Part shown: piece by piece, positions 42,140 to 50,614 of the stretch
Numbering within the stretch: position 1 is the stretch's first letter
Layout of the letters: the number at the start of each line of letters is the position of its first letter
Source: FW021-bin31 sp964647485
Lineage (GTDB): Bacteria; Bacteroidota; Bacteroidia; Chitinophagales; Chitinophagaceae
Direction of reading: 5' to 3'
NCBI GenBank assembly: GCA_964647485.1
Contig: CAZYHV010000004.1
Coordinates: 1 to 64,000, forward strand
DNA length: 64,000 bases
Translations under genes and position numbers: made by a program
The notes under the pieces: generated by a model
What the model saw: only the letters and a program-made list of their open reading frames with translations
Databases searched by the model: none
Told to the model about the DNA's origin: nothing

Positions 42140-45100
42140 TTAGAAAGTCAGGTTAACCCCTATATTGACGAAACGGCTTTGTGGATATTGTAGACCATTA
42201 TCTGATGTGATTTCCGGATCCAGAAAGCTGGCACTCTTTTTCAGATTATCCAATGAAAACAGGTTATAAGCATTCAGATAAACTCTGACTTGCTTGATCT
42301 TTAATTTGTCAGTTACCTGCTTGGGGATTGTATATCCAAGTTCTAAAGTTCTCAACCTCAATGCCCGAATATTAATTAGCCAATAAGTCGAATTTTTATT
42401 ATAATTACTATGGCTTGGATCATTGAATCTCAACGGAGGATATTTTCCCGGGATCCAAGGACTATTTAAATCAGTATAATCTTTTCTGTGCCAACGATCT
42501 GTAAATCCCTTTAGTAGACTTCCCCCATTCTGAAAAGGCCATCTGGCTTCCCAATTACGATTATAAGAGTACATTCCACTATAAGAGAAGTCAGCCGTAA
42601 AATCAAAACCTTTCCAATTTAAAGTAATATCAAGACCGCCATACATAGCCGGCTGTCCTCCGGCATTGTAGCCAATAGGACGCTCATCATAACCATCAAT
42701 GACCCCATCCTGATTGACATCTTTATAAATTAGATCTCCGGGGAGAAGCGTACTATTCCCCTGTCCATCAATATTGACCGGATAATTATTAATCTGTTCC
42801 TGAGATTGAAACCGACCTACGACCTGATATCCCCAAAAGATTCCACTATAACGTTCTTCTCCCGAATTCCTGTATTTATCCCAGGAGTTCCCAAATTTAG
42901 GTTTATAGGAATGCAAAAACTTAGAACGAGAGAGTGCAATATTTCCGGAAACAGCAAAATGAAGCTGACCGATCTTCCCTCTGTAACTTAAACTAAATTC
43001 CCCTCCCATTTGCGCATCACTATTTACATTTTCCTGCGGTAAGCTATAACCCAATTCATCCGGAATTAACACATCATATTTAGCACCCAACAAACCGGTT
43101 CTTTTTCTATAAAAATAGTCGATAGCTCCGGAAAGTTTTCCTTCCCATAATGAAAAATCAGCCCCTATATCGGTAATGGTGCTTGTATACCAGGTAATGT
43201 TGGTGGTTGGCTGCCCTCGATCTGCAGAAGGAGTAATCGCCTCCCCATCAAGAATAACCAAACTCTCATTAGGAGCCGGGAAATTATATCCGGGAACATA
43301 AGCAAAAGCACCTACTCCGGGTACATTATCATCGCCCATCTTACCATAAGAAGCCCTGAGTTTCAAATCAGATAAAACGCTATTCTTCCCAATAAGGGAA
43401 CTAAAAAACGGCTCATCAGTAATTCTCCATCCTACAGAAACAGAAGGGAAAAAGCCCCAACGATGTGCAGGAGGCCATCTCCAGGAGCCATCTTCTCTTC
43501 CCGACAATTCCAAATAATACTTATTGGCATAATTATAATTAATCCGACCGATATATCCTATACGGGCTTCCGGCGTATCGTCATCATTATATCCACTGCT
43601 GTTATCAATCGTAGGCTGTAAAATATGATCCGTTTCATTTACAGGAGGCACATCATGTTGCCAGCTGTAAAGCGTTCTGCGCTTATACCATTCTGTAACG
43701 AAGGTTGCATCTATATTATGTTGACCAAAAGACCGTTTATAATTCAGTTGACCTCGAATATCACTCTCTGTAACCAGGGTACGTCCCCTTTCCTGCCACG
43801 GATTTTGACTCCCTCCGGTCCATTTATAGGTACTATCTGTAGGATTATAGGTATAGGCTTTATAAGTGAATTCATGATTCGTCAAGTACTGATTAGCATA
43901 ATAGTAGGAATAAACACCTTTCGCCGTCAATCCTTTTATAGGTAAGTCATACTTGATGTGAAAATTCGTTTGTAACACTCTCCATGTTTGTTCCCATTTC
44001 CCGGATCTTTTATAGGTCCACAACCCTGCATTATCATTATTATGACCAATATCATTTAAATATTTAGGATTATTATTGGCAAAAGGGTGCTCCATAGGGG
44101 TATTCCTCATCGTGGCAAAAAGTGGTTCCCAATAATCATCAGTCCCCGGAACTCCGGGATTCTTACGATTTTCAATTCTTCCATTAATATTCATGCCTAC
44201 CTCAAGCCGATCTCCAATATAGGCATCGATATTAGATTGCATATTCGTACGGTTAAAATTATATTGTTTAAAAACCGCATCTTGATTCAGGTGAGTTAAA
44301 GAGAAATAGTAATTGGTATTCTCCCCACCTCCACTCACACTTGCATTCACCGAAGTCTGAGGAGCATTTTTTTGAAAGATATAATCTGCCCATTTAAAAC
44401 TTTGATATCCGTAAGCTGTACCCTTCTTCCATTTGGCAATCTCTTCCGGTGTGATATTGGTACTTCCATTTTGATTCATCTGCGCTTCTGCTGCATATAA
44501 TTTCCAATGATAGGCATCCACCACGTTATTTGGATATCGGAACATATTTTGCCATCCGGTGTAAGCATCTACTTTGAGTTCTGGAGTCTGTCCTCTTTGT
44601 CCTCTTTTTGTTTTTACTACAACTACTCCGTTGGCAGCTCTTACCCCGTAAATAGCAGCAGAAGCATCTTTCAATACGGTAATACTGGCAATATCATTGG
44701 GAGATAGGTTATTAAACTGCCCTTGGTCTTTTACCACCCCATCTATAACAAAAAGAGGAGTTCCCATGTTTCTAATTTGTATCCCCGCACTCGACCCCGG
44801 TCTTCCTTCTGATTGACGAAAAGAAAGTCCACTTATTTTTCCGGCAAGGGAGGTACTCACGGTGGAACCTCCATGTACTTTTTCTATATCTTCACTTGTC
44901 ACACTAGAAATTGCTCCGGTAACATCCTCTTTTTTCTGTGTCCCGTATCCTATCACCACTACATCTTTCAATGTACGTGAAGAAGATTCCATCGTGATTT
45001 TAATTGTCGATTTCTCACCAACAACCACTTCTTTGTCTTCGTATCCTAAATAGGAAAATACCAGTGTATCGCCTTTCTGCGGGATTTCCATCTCAAAATG

Positions 45101-45388
45101 ACCTTTCACATCTGTTACCGTTCCCTCTCCGGTTCCCTTTAATCTGACCGAAACTCCAGTCAATGCAATCCCATTTGAATCAGTCACCGTCCCCTGAATT
45201 GGTATTTGAAACCTATTTAACAGACTTTCATTTCCTAACTTATCATTGACAGCTCCTCCGGGAGAAGCTTCAGCCTTTATTCCGGCAAAGGAGAAAATTA
45301 AACCCGTTAAAATTAATAATAATACCTTTTGGAAATAAGGTATACCCCCTTGGTTCTTTAGCATATAGACATTCTCCATACTGTTCAT
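42140..45388 (-). CDS. SusC/RagA TonB-dependent transporter of the mannan locus
   Basis: A 1082-residue outer-membrane transporter with a signal segment at about residues 20-40, then CarboxypepD_reg-like domain (PIQGTVTDSNGIALTGVSVRL), TonB box region DVVVIGYGTQKKEDVTG, plug (GTPLFVIDGVVKDQG, GVRAANGVVVVKTKRG) and a barrel ending in Phe (VNIGVNLTF). No STN domain, so control is by the LacI-type promoter rather than by an anti-sigma factor. The start could be the first or one of two nearby Met codons. It heads the operon SusC-SusD-DUF3823-propeller-GH43, after a leader of about 215 bp. Confidence 0.94.
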   Translation of the reverse strand: MNSMENVYMLKNQGGIPYFQKVLLLILTGLIFSFAGIKAEASPGGAVNDKLGNESLLNRFQIPIQGTVTDSNGIALTGVSVRLKGTGEGTVTDVKGHFEMEIPQKGDTLVFSYLGYEDKEVVVGEKSTIKITMESSSRTLKDVVVIGYGTQKKEDVTGAISSVTSEDIEKVHGGSTVSTSLAGKISGLSFRQSEGRPGSSAGIQIRNMGTPLFVIDGVVKDQGQFNNLSPNDIASITVLKDASAAIYGVRAANGVVVVKTKRGQRGQTPELKVDAYTGWQNMFRYPNNVVDAYHWKLYAAEAQMNQNGSTNITPEEIAKWKKGTAYGYQSFKWADYIFQKNAPQTSVNASVSGGGENTNYYFSLTHLNQDAVFKQYNFNRTNMQSNIDAYIGDRLEVGMNINGRIENRKNPGVPGTDDYWEPLFATMRNTPMEHPFANNNPKYLNDIGHNNDNAGLWTYKRSGKWEQTWRVLQTNFHIKYDLPIKGLTAKGVYSYYYANQYLTNHEFTYKAYTYNPTDSTYKWTGGSQNPWQERGRTLVTESDIRGQLNYKRSFGQHNIDATFVTEWYKRRTLYSWQHDVPPVNETDHILQPTIDNSSGYNDDDTPEARIGYIGRINYNYANKYYLELSGREDGSWRWPPAHRWGFFPSVSVGWRITDEPFFSSLIGKNSVLSDLKLRASYGKMGDDNVPGVGAFAYVPGYNFPAPNESLVILDGEAITPSADRGQPTTNITWYTSTITDIGADFSLWEGKLSGAIDYFYRKRTGLLGAKYDVLIPDELGYSLPQENVNSDAQMGGEFSLSYRGKIGQLHFAVSGNIALSRSKFLHSYKPKFGNSWDKYRNSGEERYSGIFWGYQVVGRFQSQEQINNYPVNIDGQGNSTLLPGDLIYKDVNQDGVIDGYDERPIGYNAGGQPAMYGGLDITLNWKGFDFTADFSYSGMYSYNRNWEARWPFQNGGSLLKGFTDRWHRKDYTDLNSPWIPGKYPPLRFNDPSHSNYNKNSTYWLINIRALRLRTLELGYTIPKQVTDKLKIKQVRVYLNAYNLFSLDNLKKSASFLDPEITSDNGLQYPQSRFVNIGVNLTF

Positions 45389-45462
45389 TTTAAGTTGAAA
45401 CCCTTTTCAACTCGAATTTAAAAACTTTTAAATAAATATATTCTATTAACGTAATCAAAAAT

Positions 45463-45474
45463 TTAATCGTTTCA
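45463..45474. promoter_or_regulatory. Weaker second operator-like site in the susC leader
   Basis: TTAATCGTTTCA matches 10 of 12 positions of the TAAATCGTTTTA operator, also centred on CG. It lies about 75 bp before the SusC ATG, within the predicted leader. It could be an auxiliary operator for looping or a chance match in AT-rich DNA. Confidence 0.35.
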
Positions 45475-45597
45475 GCAAAAAACAAAAAAGCGTCAAATCA
45501 ATACAGCACTTATACACATCCAAAATTGAAGAACAGCCCCCTGAACAAACAGAGACTTTACAGGATACAGAGACGCAATTTTACTCTTTATTTAACG

Positions 45598-45618
45598 TAA
45601 AACGTTTTAACAAAATTA
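45598..45618 (-). promoter_or_regulatory. Promoter with LacI-type operator, SusCD operon
   Basis: On the minus strand TAATTTTG (45611-45618) matches TAnnTTTG and is followed at once by the perfect palindrome TAAAACGTTTTA (45598-45609). This is the same arrangement as before the ROK and GH76 operons. No TTG is seen at -33. The 209 bp from here to the SusC ATG hold only a weaker operator-like site. Confidence 0.7.
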
Positions 45619-45691
45619 TATTATTTATATGACACTAAAAAAATATTTTTTATTTCTATTGAAGAGACCGGTTTCGGTTTTTATATCTTAT

Positions 45692-46846
45692 TTACTTCTT
45701 CAGCACTCCTTGTATATCCTGAAAGGGGATATACAGGTTAATAATTCCTACTGCATAGGGAGCGACTTCATAAGGATTATAAATAAATCCTATCCCATAG
45801 GGAGTCAGATAAAAATTAGAAGTGACTTTCAAATGATCTTCAAATAATAGCCCGTTTTTTCCATTCAGGGAATCCCCTTTGGGGAGATTATATTGCTGAC
45901 GAAATTTATTCTCTAATACTTTTTGGAGCTCCTTTTTAAATCCGGATTTAAAAAGGTCGGTAAGATGAAGCACCTTCCCGGTCTGAAGGTCTATGGTATA
46001 TCCTCTTTCTGTTTGAAGACCATGAGCGCCTCCTAAATATTTGTATTCGGTAAAAATACTACTCATTCTATTGTCTACATTACAGGTCATGTTCATATAA
46101 GTCAAATAGGTCCAGTTTAGTGTGGGTCGCAGTCCTTTTGAATCTTTCAACATTTTATTTGCAGCTTCTTCATATTCTATAAAAAAGGAATCGGCTGTTG
46201 CTTTAAAAATTTCTCCTGTTGAAGAAAGCGTCTTCTTTTGACCATAATAAGATTGAGAAACAGAATCCTTAAATGTTTTTTGGGCAGAGGAGGACATGCC
46301 CTTTCCCGGCCATAAAGTCATGAAATCGGCTATGGCTTTAGGAGCTTCTTTTAAAGTATCAACAGATACAGAATCTTTAAACGTATCTACGATCCAATGT
46401 CCACTCCCTTTCGGATAATTTGTTTTTAGTTGAACGGGTAAAGATTTCCCCTCTTCCGTCTTCAACATTCCCTGAAAGGCATTATCCGAAAGCCGCCCGG
46501 TCAACGTATCCACGGGCGAAAACTGTTCGTATGCCACCAACTGTACGATGGAATCATTTTCTCTATACCCGGAAATAATTAAAGGAGAGCTATCTTTATT
46601 TGGTATAAATGTACCACTATACTGGATAAATTGCTCCTCTCTCGAACGATGAACAGAGGAATTATACTTTATCAAGTGAAGAATTGCTTTTTCATCTTTA
46701 ATTTTCCCTTCAAACCGTTTGTAATATCGTTTTTGTTTTATCTCCGGAACCGTTGCTTTTTTATCCTCTTTGTTGGAAGAGGAATTACAAGAGACTCCCC
46801 CTAACAGCAACAAGCACAACAAAGCATAAAATAATTTTCGCATCAT
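45692..46846 (-). CDS. DUF3298 (RsiV-like) lipoprotein
   Basis: A 384-residue lipoprotein (signal ending LGGVSC) followed by a low-complexity SSSNKEDKK spacer. The C-terminal half has the DUF4163/DUF3298 pattern: a segment with LTYMNMTCNVDNRMSSIFTEY, YKYLGGAHGLQTERGYTIDL, and the end PYEVAPYAVGIINLYIPF. Relatives include the periplasmic domain of the B. subtilis anti-sigma factor RsiV, which binds lysozyme; whether this protein binds anything similar is unknown. It is divergent from pdxH. Confidence 0.82.
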   Translation of the reverse strand: MMRKLFYALLCLLLLGGVSCNSSSNKEDKKATVPEIKQKRYYKRFEGKIKDEKAILHLIKYNSSVHRSREEQFIQYSGTFIPNKDSSPLIISGYRENDSIVQLVAYEQFSPVDTLTGRLSDNAFQGMLKTEEGKSLPVQLKTNYPKGSGHWIVDTFKDSVSVDTLKEAPKAIADFMTLWPGKGMSSSAQKTFKDSVSQSYYGQKKTLSSTGEIFKATADSFFIEYEEAANKMLKDSKGLRPTLNWTYLTYMNMTCNVDNRMSSIFTEYKYLGGAHGLQTERGYTIDLQTGKVLHLTDLFKSGFKKELQKVLENKFRQQYNLPKGDSLNGKNGLLFEDHLKVTSNFYLTPYGIGFIYNPYEVAPYAVGIINLYIPFQDIQGVLKK

Positions 46847-46862
46847 CAGTGAATAATTTGTT

Positions 46863-46887
46863 TACTTTTGTACAACGCACAAATATA
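46863..46887. promoter_or_regulatory. Divergent, closely packed pdxH / DUF3298 -7 boxes
   Basis: TACTTTTG (46863-46870, plus strand) precedes pdxH. TATATTTG (46880-46887, minus strand) precedes the DUF3298 gene. Both fit TAnnTTTG and lie only 9 bp apart, so the two promoters probably overlap and compete for polymerase. Confidence 0.5.
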
Positions 46888-46896
46888 AAAGAATAA

Positions 46897-47547
46897 ATGA
46901 TGACGGAACTGCATATTTCAGAAATTCGTACAGATTATAAAAAAGCTACTCTAAATAAAGAGGACGTAGCTGAAAGTCCTATTTCTCAATTTGACAAATG
47001 GTTTGAGGAAGTTTTACAAAGCAAAATAGAGGAATCCAATGCGATGACACTGGCCACGGCAACCAAAGGAGGAATTCCGTCTGCACGTATCGTCTTATTA
47101 AAAGGAGTAGATGAAAAAGGTTTTTATTTCTATACCAATTATGAAAGCAGAAAAGGAACAGAACTAATGGAAAATCCTCATGCCGCCCTTGTATTTTTCT
47201 GGAAGGAGTTAGAACGACAAGTACGCATTCAGGGTTTAGTAGAAAAAGCCACCCAAGAACAGAGTGATCACTATTTTTTATCTCGTCCTAAAGCTTCGCA
47301 AATAGGGGCATGGTCATCCCCCCAGAGCCGACCCATTGCATCCAGAGAAGTCTTAGAGAAAAACGTTTCTCTTGCTACTCGTCGATTCGAAAAAGAGCCT
47401 TTAACCCGACCTCCTTTTTGGGGAGGGTATTGCCTAAAACCCCAAATCGTAGAATTTTGGCAGGGTCGTCCCGGTCGTCTTCATGACCGAATAATATATA
47501 CCCTGAATGCCCAAGGGAACTGGGAGACCCAGAGACTAGCTCCATAA
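46897..47547 (+). CDS. pdxH: PdxH, pyridoxamine 5'-phosphate oxidase
   Basis: A 216-residue FMN enzyme that oxidises pyridoxine or pyridoxamine phosphate to pyridoxal phosphate. Family stretches: SNAMTLATATKGGIPSARIVLLKG, FYFYTNYESRKGTEL, ALVFFWKELERQVRIQG, SRPKASQIGAWSSPQS, and the C-terminal FWQGRPGRLHDRI signature. The length is standard. It is a single gene facing the THX-HU-xth genes. Confidence 0.96.
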   Translation: MMTELHISEIRTDYKKATLNKEDVAESPISQFDKWFEEVLQSKIEESNAMTLATATKGGIPSARIVLLKGVDEKGFYFYTNYESRKGTELMENPHAALVFFWKELERQVRIQGLVEKATQEQSDHYFLSRPKASQIGAWSSPQSRPIASREVLEKNVSLATRRFEKEPLTRPPFWGGYCLKPQIVEFWQGRPGRLHDRIIYTLNAQGNWETQRLAP

Positions 47548-47562
47548 AAAAACGAGCAAATC

Positions 47563-47679
47563 CTACTTCTTTTCCTTTTTCCCTGCATTTTTGTTTTTAT
47601 GTGGCTTATGGGGGCGACGTTTCCCAAAAGTACCATTATGAATCTTACCTTTCTTAGATTTGATATCTCCTTTTCCCAT
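47563..47679 (-). CDS. 30S ribosomal protein THX
   Basis: A 38-residue, very basic protein (MGKGDIKSKKGKIHNGTFGK, then RRPHKPHKNK). The MGKGD start and the G-K/R-rich pattern with NGTFGKRRP match the small ribosomal protein bTHX known from Thermus and Bacteroidota, which sits in the head of the 30S subunit. It is easily missed because of its size. It lies between pdxH (convergent) and the HU gene. Confidence 0.8.
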   Translation of the reverse strand: MGKGDIKSKKGKIHNGTFGKRRPHKPHKNKNAGKKEKK

Positions 47680-47702
47680 GATAATTTTTTAGTAGTGAAG
47701 AC

Positions 47703-47738
47703 AAAAAAGCAGGGATCGTCTATTCAAACCCCTGCCTT
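47703..47738 (-). terminator. Intrinsic terminator after the HU gene
   Basis: On the minus strand AAGGCAGGG and CCCTGCTTT pair over 6 GC-rich base pairs plus 3 weaker ones, around a 15-base loop, and end in TTTTTTG. It lies about 20 bp past the HU stop codon and before the THX gene. Confidence 0.7.
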
Positions 47739-47757
47739 CATTAGATGTTATAAAGAC

Positions 47758-48030
47758 TTAATTTAATTCATCCTGAAAGCCTTTACCCGCTTTAAATTTA
47801 GCTACATTTTTAGCTGCAATCTTAATTTCTTTTCCGGTTTGTGGGTTACGACCGGTACGAGCAGAACGTTGGCTTACTGAAAAAGTTCCAAAACCTACTA
47901 AAGTAATTTTATCACCGCCTTTTAGCGTTTTTACAACGGTACTTGTAAAAGAATCTAAGGCAGCATTTGCTTGTGCTTTAGTAATGTCTGCGTCCTTGGC
48001 AATTTGGTCAACTAATTCTGATTTGTTCAT
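47758..48030 (-). CDS. HU family DNA-binding protein
   Basis: A 90-residue histone-like protein of the HU/IHF family, which bends DNA and compacts the nucleoid as a dimer. It is full length, with MNKSELVDQIAKDADITKAQANAAL, GDKITLVGFGTFSVSQRSARTGRNPQTG (the DNA-contacting beta-arm, here split by the signature GFGTF) and KAGKGFQDEL at the end. A terminator follows it and 295 bp of gene-free DNA separates it from the exonuclease gene. Confidence 0.96.
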   Translation of the reverse strand: MNKSELVDQIAKDADITKAQANAALDSFTSTVVKTLKGGDKITLVGFGTFSVSQRSARTGRNPQTGKEIKIAAKNVAKFKAGKGFQDELN

Positions 48031-48325
48031 AATATTGTTTTAAAAATGAAAAATGTATTAGCAAATATAGGGTCTTTTAAGACATATCCAAATTTTTAAG
48101 AAGAATTATTATGATCTCCTCTTGCTCGAAAGGCTGTACTGGTGTGGGTTTGAGAAAAGATCTCCTCAAGATGAAATAAAAAGGAGAAAAGAGTATGACC
48201 TATAAAACCATATGAATCATCCTTTTATTAATCATTTTAATTTAGTATATAAAAACAGAAGAGTTAAAGATAGATAACTCAAATAAAATCTTTTTCCCAA
48301 AAGGATTTTTAACTTTTTTCTTTAA

Positions 48326-49093
48326 TTAGTCAATAGATAATTCCAGAAAGACGGGACAATGATCACTATGTACAACAGAAGATAAAATTTTGGCCCTCAC
48401 CAAATTCTTCTCTAATTCATCGGAGGCGGTAATATAATCTAAGCGCCAACCTTTATTTTTAGCTCGGGCACGTGCTCTATAACTCCACCAACTATACTGA
48501 TTGGGTTCTGCATTGAAATGACGAAAAGAATCTAAGAATCCGGATGAAAATAGCTTATCCATCCAGGCCCGTTCTTCGGGGAGAAATCCGGAGGATTTTT
48601 TATTTCTAATCGGATCATGGATATCTATTGGTTTATGACAAATATTATAGTCTCCACAAACAATCAGCTTTTTACCTTTCGCCTTACCGTCCAGCAAATA
48701 ATCATAAAATTCGTCTAACCATTGGTATTTATAGGTCTGTCGGATATCTCCTGTAGTTCCGGAAGGGAAATAAGCATTAATGAGTGTCCAACCGTCAAAG
48801 TCCAACTGAAGCACCCGACCTTCTTCGTCACTTTGTTCATTTCCATTCCCGTAAGAGACCTCCCGAGGTTCCTTTTTGGTAAAAACAGCTACCCCGCTAT
48901 ATCCTTTCTTCTTTGCAGAAAACCAATATTGATGGTATCCTAAACGGGTAATAGCCTCAAAATCAATATTTTCCTTGAAGGCTTTTACTTCTTGCAAACA
49001 AATAACATCGGCAGGGTCAGAAGCTAACCAATCCAAAAAACCTTTTCTTATGGCTGCACGAATACCATTTACGTTATAAGAGATGATACGCAT
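48326..49093 (-). CDS. xth: Exonuclease III (AP endonuclease)
   Basis: A 255-residue DNA repair enzyme of the ExoIII/APE family that cuts at abasic sites and removes 3'-blocking groups. Motifs: MRIISYNVNGIRAAIRKG, DVICLQEVKA (catalytic Glu34), KLIVCGDYNICHKPIDI, FRHFNAEPNQYSWWSYRARA, RLDYITASDEL and the terminal VVHSDHCPVFLEL with the active Asp-His. It is 9 bp from the SurA-like gene on the same strand, so it is probably cotranscribed. Confidence 0.95.
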   Translation of the reverse strand: MRIISYNVNGIRAAIRKGFLDWLASDPADVICLQEVKAFKENIDFEAITRLGYHQYWFSAKKKGYSGVAVFTKKEPREVSYGNGNEQSDEEGRVLQLDFDGWTLINAYFPSGTTGDIRQTYKYQWLDEFYDYLLDGKAKGKKLIVCGDYNICHKPIDIHDPIRNKKSSGFLPEERAWMDKLFSSGFLDSFRHFNAEPNQYSWWSYRARARAKNKGWRLDYITASDELEKNLVRAKILSSVVHSDHCPVFLELSID

Positions 49094-49102
49094 AAACTAA
49101 GA

Positions 49103-50542
49103 TTACTCTGCTTTAGAAATTGCCCCGGTTTCCTCTTGCAACTTCTGCGAGGCTTTAACCCAACTTTCGATATTCCTACATTTATCGTAATCTTTATCGA
49201 TCTTGAGATAAAAATCCGAAACATGTTGCTCAAACCACTCATTAAGCACCTTCATCTGTTTCTCTTGGAGAGCTTGCTGTTGTATCCGACTATAATCTGT
49301 TTTAAGACTTTCCTGATGGGGGGTACTCCTAGATTTCAAATAAATAATACGAACAGCTTTTTGAGAACGCATTTTTGGATTAGGAGCAAAGGTCAAGGGC
49401 ATTGTAATATGTCCTACTTTCAGGGTATCTAATGCTAGAACCACTCCGGGATCCAGGTTATCAATACTCATAAAGGTAGAATGATCTTGTGGGTTGGTAA
49501 ACATACCTCCGGAGCCCTTGGTTCCTCCATATCCATCATCATCGCTATAAAGAGAAGCGGCCTGCCCAAAAGTTAACTTTCCAGAAACGATTTTACTTCG
49601 CACAGAATCCAACTTCTTTGTTGCTTTTCTTATATCCCCACTCGTAATGGGGGGAATAAGCAGAATATGACGTACTTGCGCTATATTTCCCTGTCGTCTG
49701 ACCATCTGGATAATATGGTAGCCAAACTGCGACTTAATCACCGGAGAGATTTCTCCCTCCTTTAATCGAAAGGCGGCAGCCACAAAATTAGGATCAAACT
49801 GCTTCGTTGTCCGGTCAATCGTTAGGATGTCTCCTCCGGTAGAGACGTCATTCGAATAAAGATTAGCCAGAGACGAAAAAGACTTTTTCTTTGACAAGGC
49901 TTGTTTCTTAAGATCTTTTAGCTGGTTAATGGTATAAGCCACTACTGAAGAATCAGGTTCCGGCTTAATCATGATTTGCCCAACCTCTACTTCCGACTTA
50001 AAATAGGTGAGACTATCTTTAGGAATGGCATCAAAAAAAGCTTTAACTTCCGTAGGGGTAATCTTTACATCATTAATAATCTTCGTCCGCATGGCTTCCG
50101 CTAACAATTGTTCTTTAATATCATCCCGATATTGATCTTTAATCTGAAAAATACTCTTTCCCAACACCTCTTCCATCTTTTCTCTCGAGCCGTAGGCCTG
50201 TTTAAAATAGGCTATTCTTCGATTAAGCTCCTGCTCTACTCGATCATCACTAACCGGCAAGCTATCCTTTTTAGCTTGTAAAACCAATGCATTTTGTGCC
50301 AGCATTTGTTCTAAAACAGCACAAGAGATATTGGTTGGAAGTGTGTCATAATTCTTTTTCTGTTGGAGAATCGTCTTTTGTAAATCACTCTTCAGGATTA
50401 TCTTATTCCCAAGAATAGCGATAATCTTATCCGCTGCCGGTTTCTTACCTTTCGCATAGTTATAAGATTGTGCATTGACCAAAGACAGTCCTAAAAAACA
50501 TCCTAAAACCGTCAATAAAAAACCCTTGATACAGTACTTCAT
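49103..50542 (-). CDS. SurA-like periplasmic peptidyl-prolyl isomerase
   Basis: About 479 residues from the ATG at 50542 (MKYCIKGFLLTVLG), which begins a proper signal peptide (cleavage near VNAQ); the open frame continues upstream without one. Architecture: a SurA N-terminal-like chaperone part (about 30-170, with ILGNKIILKSDLQKT) and two parvulin domains. The first starts near VEVGQIMIKPEPD and contains FGYHIIQMVRRQG; the second starts near IAQVRHILLIPP. It should help fold outer-membrane proteins such as the SusC barrels. It ends the infB-side gene run and is followed by xth. Confidence 0.88.
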   Translation of the reverse strand: MKYCIKGFLLTVLGCFLGLSLVNAQSYNYAKGKKPAADKIIAILGNKIILKSDLQKTILQQKKNYDTLPTNISCAVLEQMLAQNALVLQAKKDSLPVSDDRVEQELNRRIAYFKQAYGSREKMEEVLGKSIFQIKDQYRDDIKEQLLAEAMRTKIINDVKITPTEVKAFFDAIPKDSLTYFKSEVEVGQIMIKPEPDSSVVAYTINQLKDLKKQALSKKKSFSSLANLYSNDVSTGGDILTIDRTTKQFDPNFVAAAFRLKEGEISPVIKSQFGYHIIQMVRRQGNIAQVRHILLIPPITSGDIRKATKKLDSVRSKIVSGKLTFGQAASLYSDDDGYGGTKGSGGMFTNPQDHSTFMSIDNLDPGVVLALDTLKVGHITMPLTFAPNPKMRSQKAVRIIYLKSRSTPHQESLKTDYSRIQQQALQEKQMKVLNEWFEQHVSDFYLKIDKDYDKCRNIESWVKASQKLQEETGAISKAE

Positions 50543-50614
50543 AATAACAAAATTACCGGTAATTAGCAGCTTACGGTTTTCGCTGTTCCATTTTAACAAA
50601 AGTTTAGTGGGATC

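Noticed and set aside
48287..48311. AT-rich hairpin after the exonuclease III gene
   Set aside because: The stem is almost all A/T with no clear T-run on the minus strand, so it is too weak to call a terminator.
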